Made by a program: the position numbers and the translations under genes
Shown here: positions 5,340 through 5,787 of the stretch, in pieces
Position numbering within the stretch: the stretch's first letter is position 1
Layout of the letters: each line of letters opens with the position of its first letter
From: Sulfurimonadaceae bacterium
Lineage (GTDB): Bacteria > Campylobacterota > Campylobacteria > Campylobacterales > Sulfurimonadaceae
Reading direction: 5' to 3'
DNA length: 5,787 nucleotides
Assembly: GCA_028685945.1 (NCBI GenBank)
Contig: JAQUCZ010000034.1
Span: 2,279-8,065 of the forward strand
The notes under the pieces: generated by a model
What the model was told of the DNA's origin: nothing
Seen by the model: only the letters and a program-made list of their open reading frames with translations
Databases searched by the model: none

Positions 5340-5787
5340 TTATTTGATCGTAACTTGGTACGCTTTGTCCGAAAGTGCAACCCAAGGACGTTTGATATGT
5401 CTTGGGCGACGGATGGTAGAGTTGTCGTCCAACCCGCGCGTAAGCTGATCTCTCCACGCTTGGTACGTTTTAAAGTTGTTGTCGTAGTTGACGTGGATAT
5501 CGCCGATTTTATCCCCTTGCTGTGCAGGTTCCAAAATAACTTTTTGGTGCCAGCAGTGCATACCCGAAATCGGGTCGGGATGTGCAGGCGCCACGGCATT
5601 TTGCCATGAACCGCTAAGACCGTCCCACCAAATATTGCCGCTGTCGCGGTTGTAATCTGAGAATCTTTCGGCTTTAAACGGTTTGATCCCCTCGACATAT
5701 TTGAGTTTACCCTCTTTGCCGTCCATTTGGATCTCTGCCGTCGGTACACCGAAGCCGTTAAGTCCCGCAGTGCCGCTGTAATCTTCG
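5340..5787 (-). CDS. Molybdopterin oxidoreductase catalytic subunit, C-terminal part (PsrA/PhsA/SoeA-like)
   Basis: Only the last 148 codons are visible; the reading frame is open to the right edge, so the gene is partial because of the window and is not a pseudogene. The ATG at 5726 is an internal methionine. The sequence, including DSGNIWWDGLSGSWQNAV and HPDPISGMHCWHQKVILEPA followed by GDKIGDIHVNYD, matches my memory of the C-terminal end of the large catalytic subunit of Mo/W-bisPGD enzymes related to polysulfide/thiosulfate reductases and sulfite dehydrogenase SoeA. The catalytic and iron-sulfur cluster residues lie outside the window, so the substrate cannot be determined. In sulfur-oxidising Campylobacterota such subunits usually sit with a ferredoxin-like electron-transfer subunit and an NrfD-like membrane subunit; if so, they must be upstream here, because the gene ends in a terminator and is last in its operon. 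Confidence 0.78.
   Translation of the reverse strand, partial: EDYSGTAGLNGFGVPTAEIQMDGKEGKLKYVEGIKPFKAERFSDYNRDSGNIWWDGLSGSWQNAVAPAHPDPISGMHCWHQKVILEPAQQGDKIGDIHVNYDNNFKTYQAWRDQLTRGLDDNSTIRRPRHIKRPWVALSDKAYQVTIK

Noticed and set aside
5297..5749. A 150-codon minus-strand ORF overlapping the molybdoenzyme gene.
   Set aside because: It is a frame shadow of the real gene: low-complexity Thr/Arg/Lys-rich product with no family resemblance, while the other frame gives a clear molybdoenzyme C-terminus.

Overview
The window looks like a chromosomal segment from a Campylobacterota bacterium (Epsilonproteobacteria, Sulfurimonas/Sulfuricurvum-like). The evidence is the moderately AT-rich composition, A/T-rich spacers with TACAAT-like -10 boxes and no clear -35, a DnaK ending in a typical acidic tail, a voltage-gated sodium channel that aligns without gaps to what I recall of Arcobacter butzleri NavAb, and a NosL-family lipoprotein. 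This placement rests on remembered protein families, not on a database search.

Layout. (1) 63-1943 (+) is complete dnaK; its upstream partner, probably grpE, lies outside the window. (2) 1944-2146 is a convergent intergenic region packed with inverted repeats. Most of it forms a MITE-like unit of about 150-160 bp with imperfect terminal inverted repeats (18 of 21 positions) flanked by TA dinucleotides. The unit starts just past the stop codon of the next gene and carries several hairpins, one of which is a plausible dnaK terminator. (3) 3796-2147 (-) is a two-gene operon with a 15-bp gap: a NosL-family copper-binding lipoprotein followed by a REC + HD-GYP response regulator with an intact c-di-GMP phosphodiesterase site. 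(4) 3797-3940 is a divergent promoter region with an inverted repeat that could be an operator. (5) 3941-4438 (+) is a membrane-anchored ScsD/TlpA-like thioredoxin-fold oxidoreductase (WCPVC). (6) 5231-4428 (-) is a full-length NavAb-like sodium channel whose 3' end overlaps the oxidoreductase gene by 11 bp, tail to tail. (7) 5787-5340 (-) is the C-terminal part of a molybdopterin oxidoreductase catalytic subunit (PsrA/PhsA/SoeA-like), followed by a probable intrinsic terminator.

Functionally, the centre of the window pairs two envelope proteins linked to copper and thiol chemistry (NosL-like, ScsD-like), transcribed divergently, with a c-di-GMP-degrading response regulator in the nosL operon. 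The sodium channel appears to have its own promoter; the molybdoenzyme probably belongs to a respiratory sulfur or other oxyanion operon extending past the right edge. I see no CRISPR array, tRNA, rRNA, transposase or clearly new multi-gene defence or metabolic system. The least explained stretch is the MITE-like hairpin element at 1991-2151.
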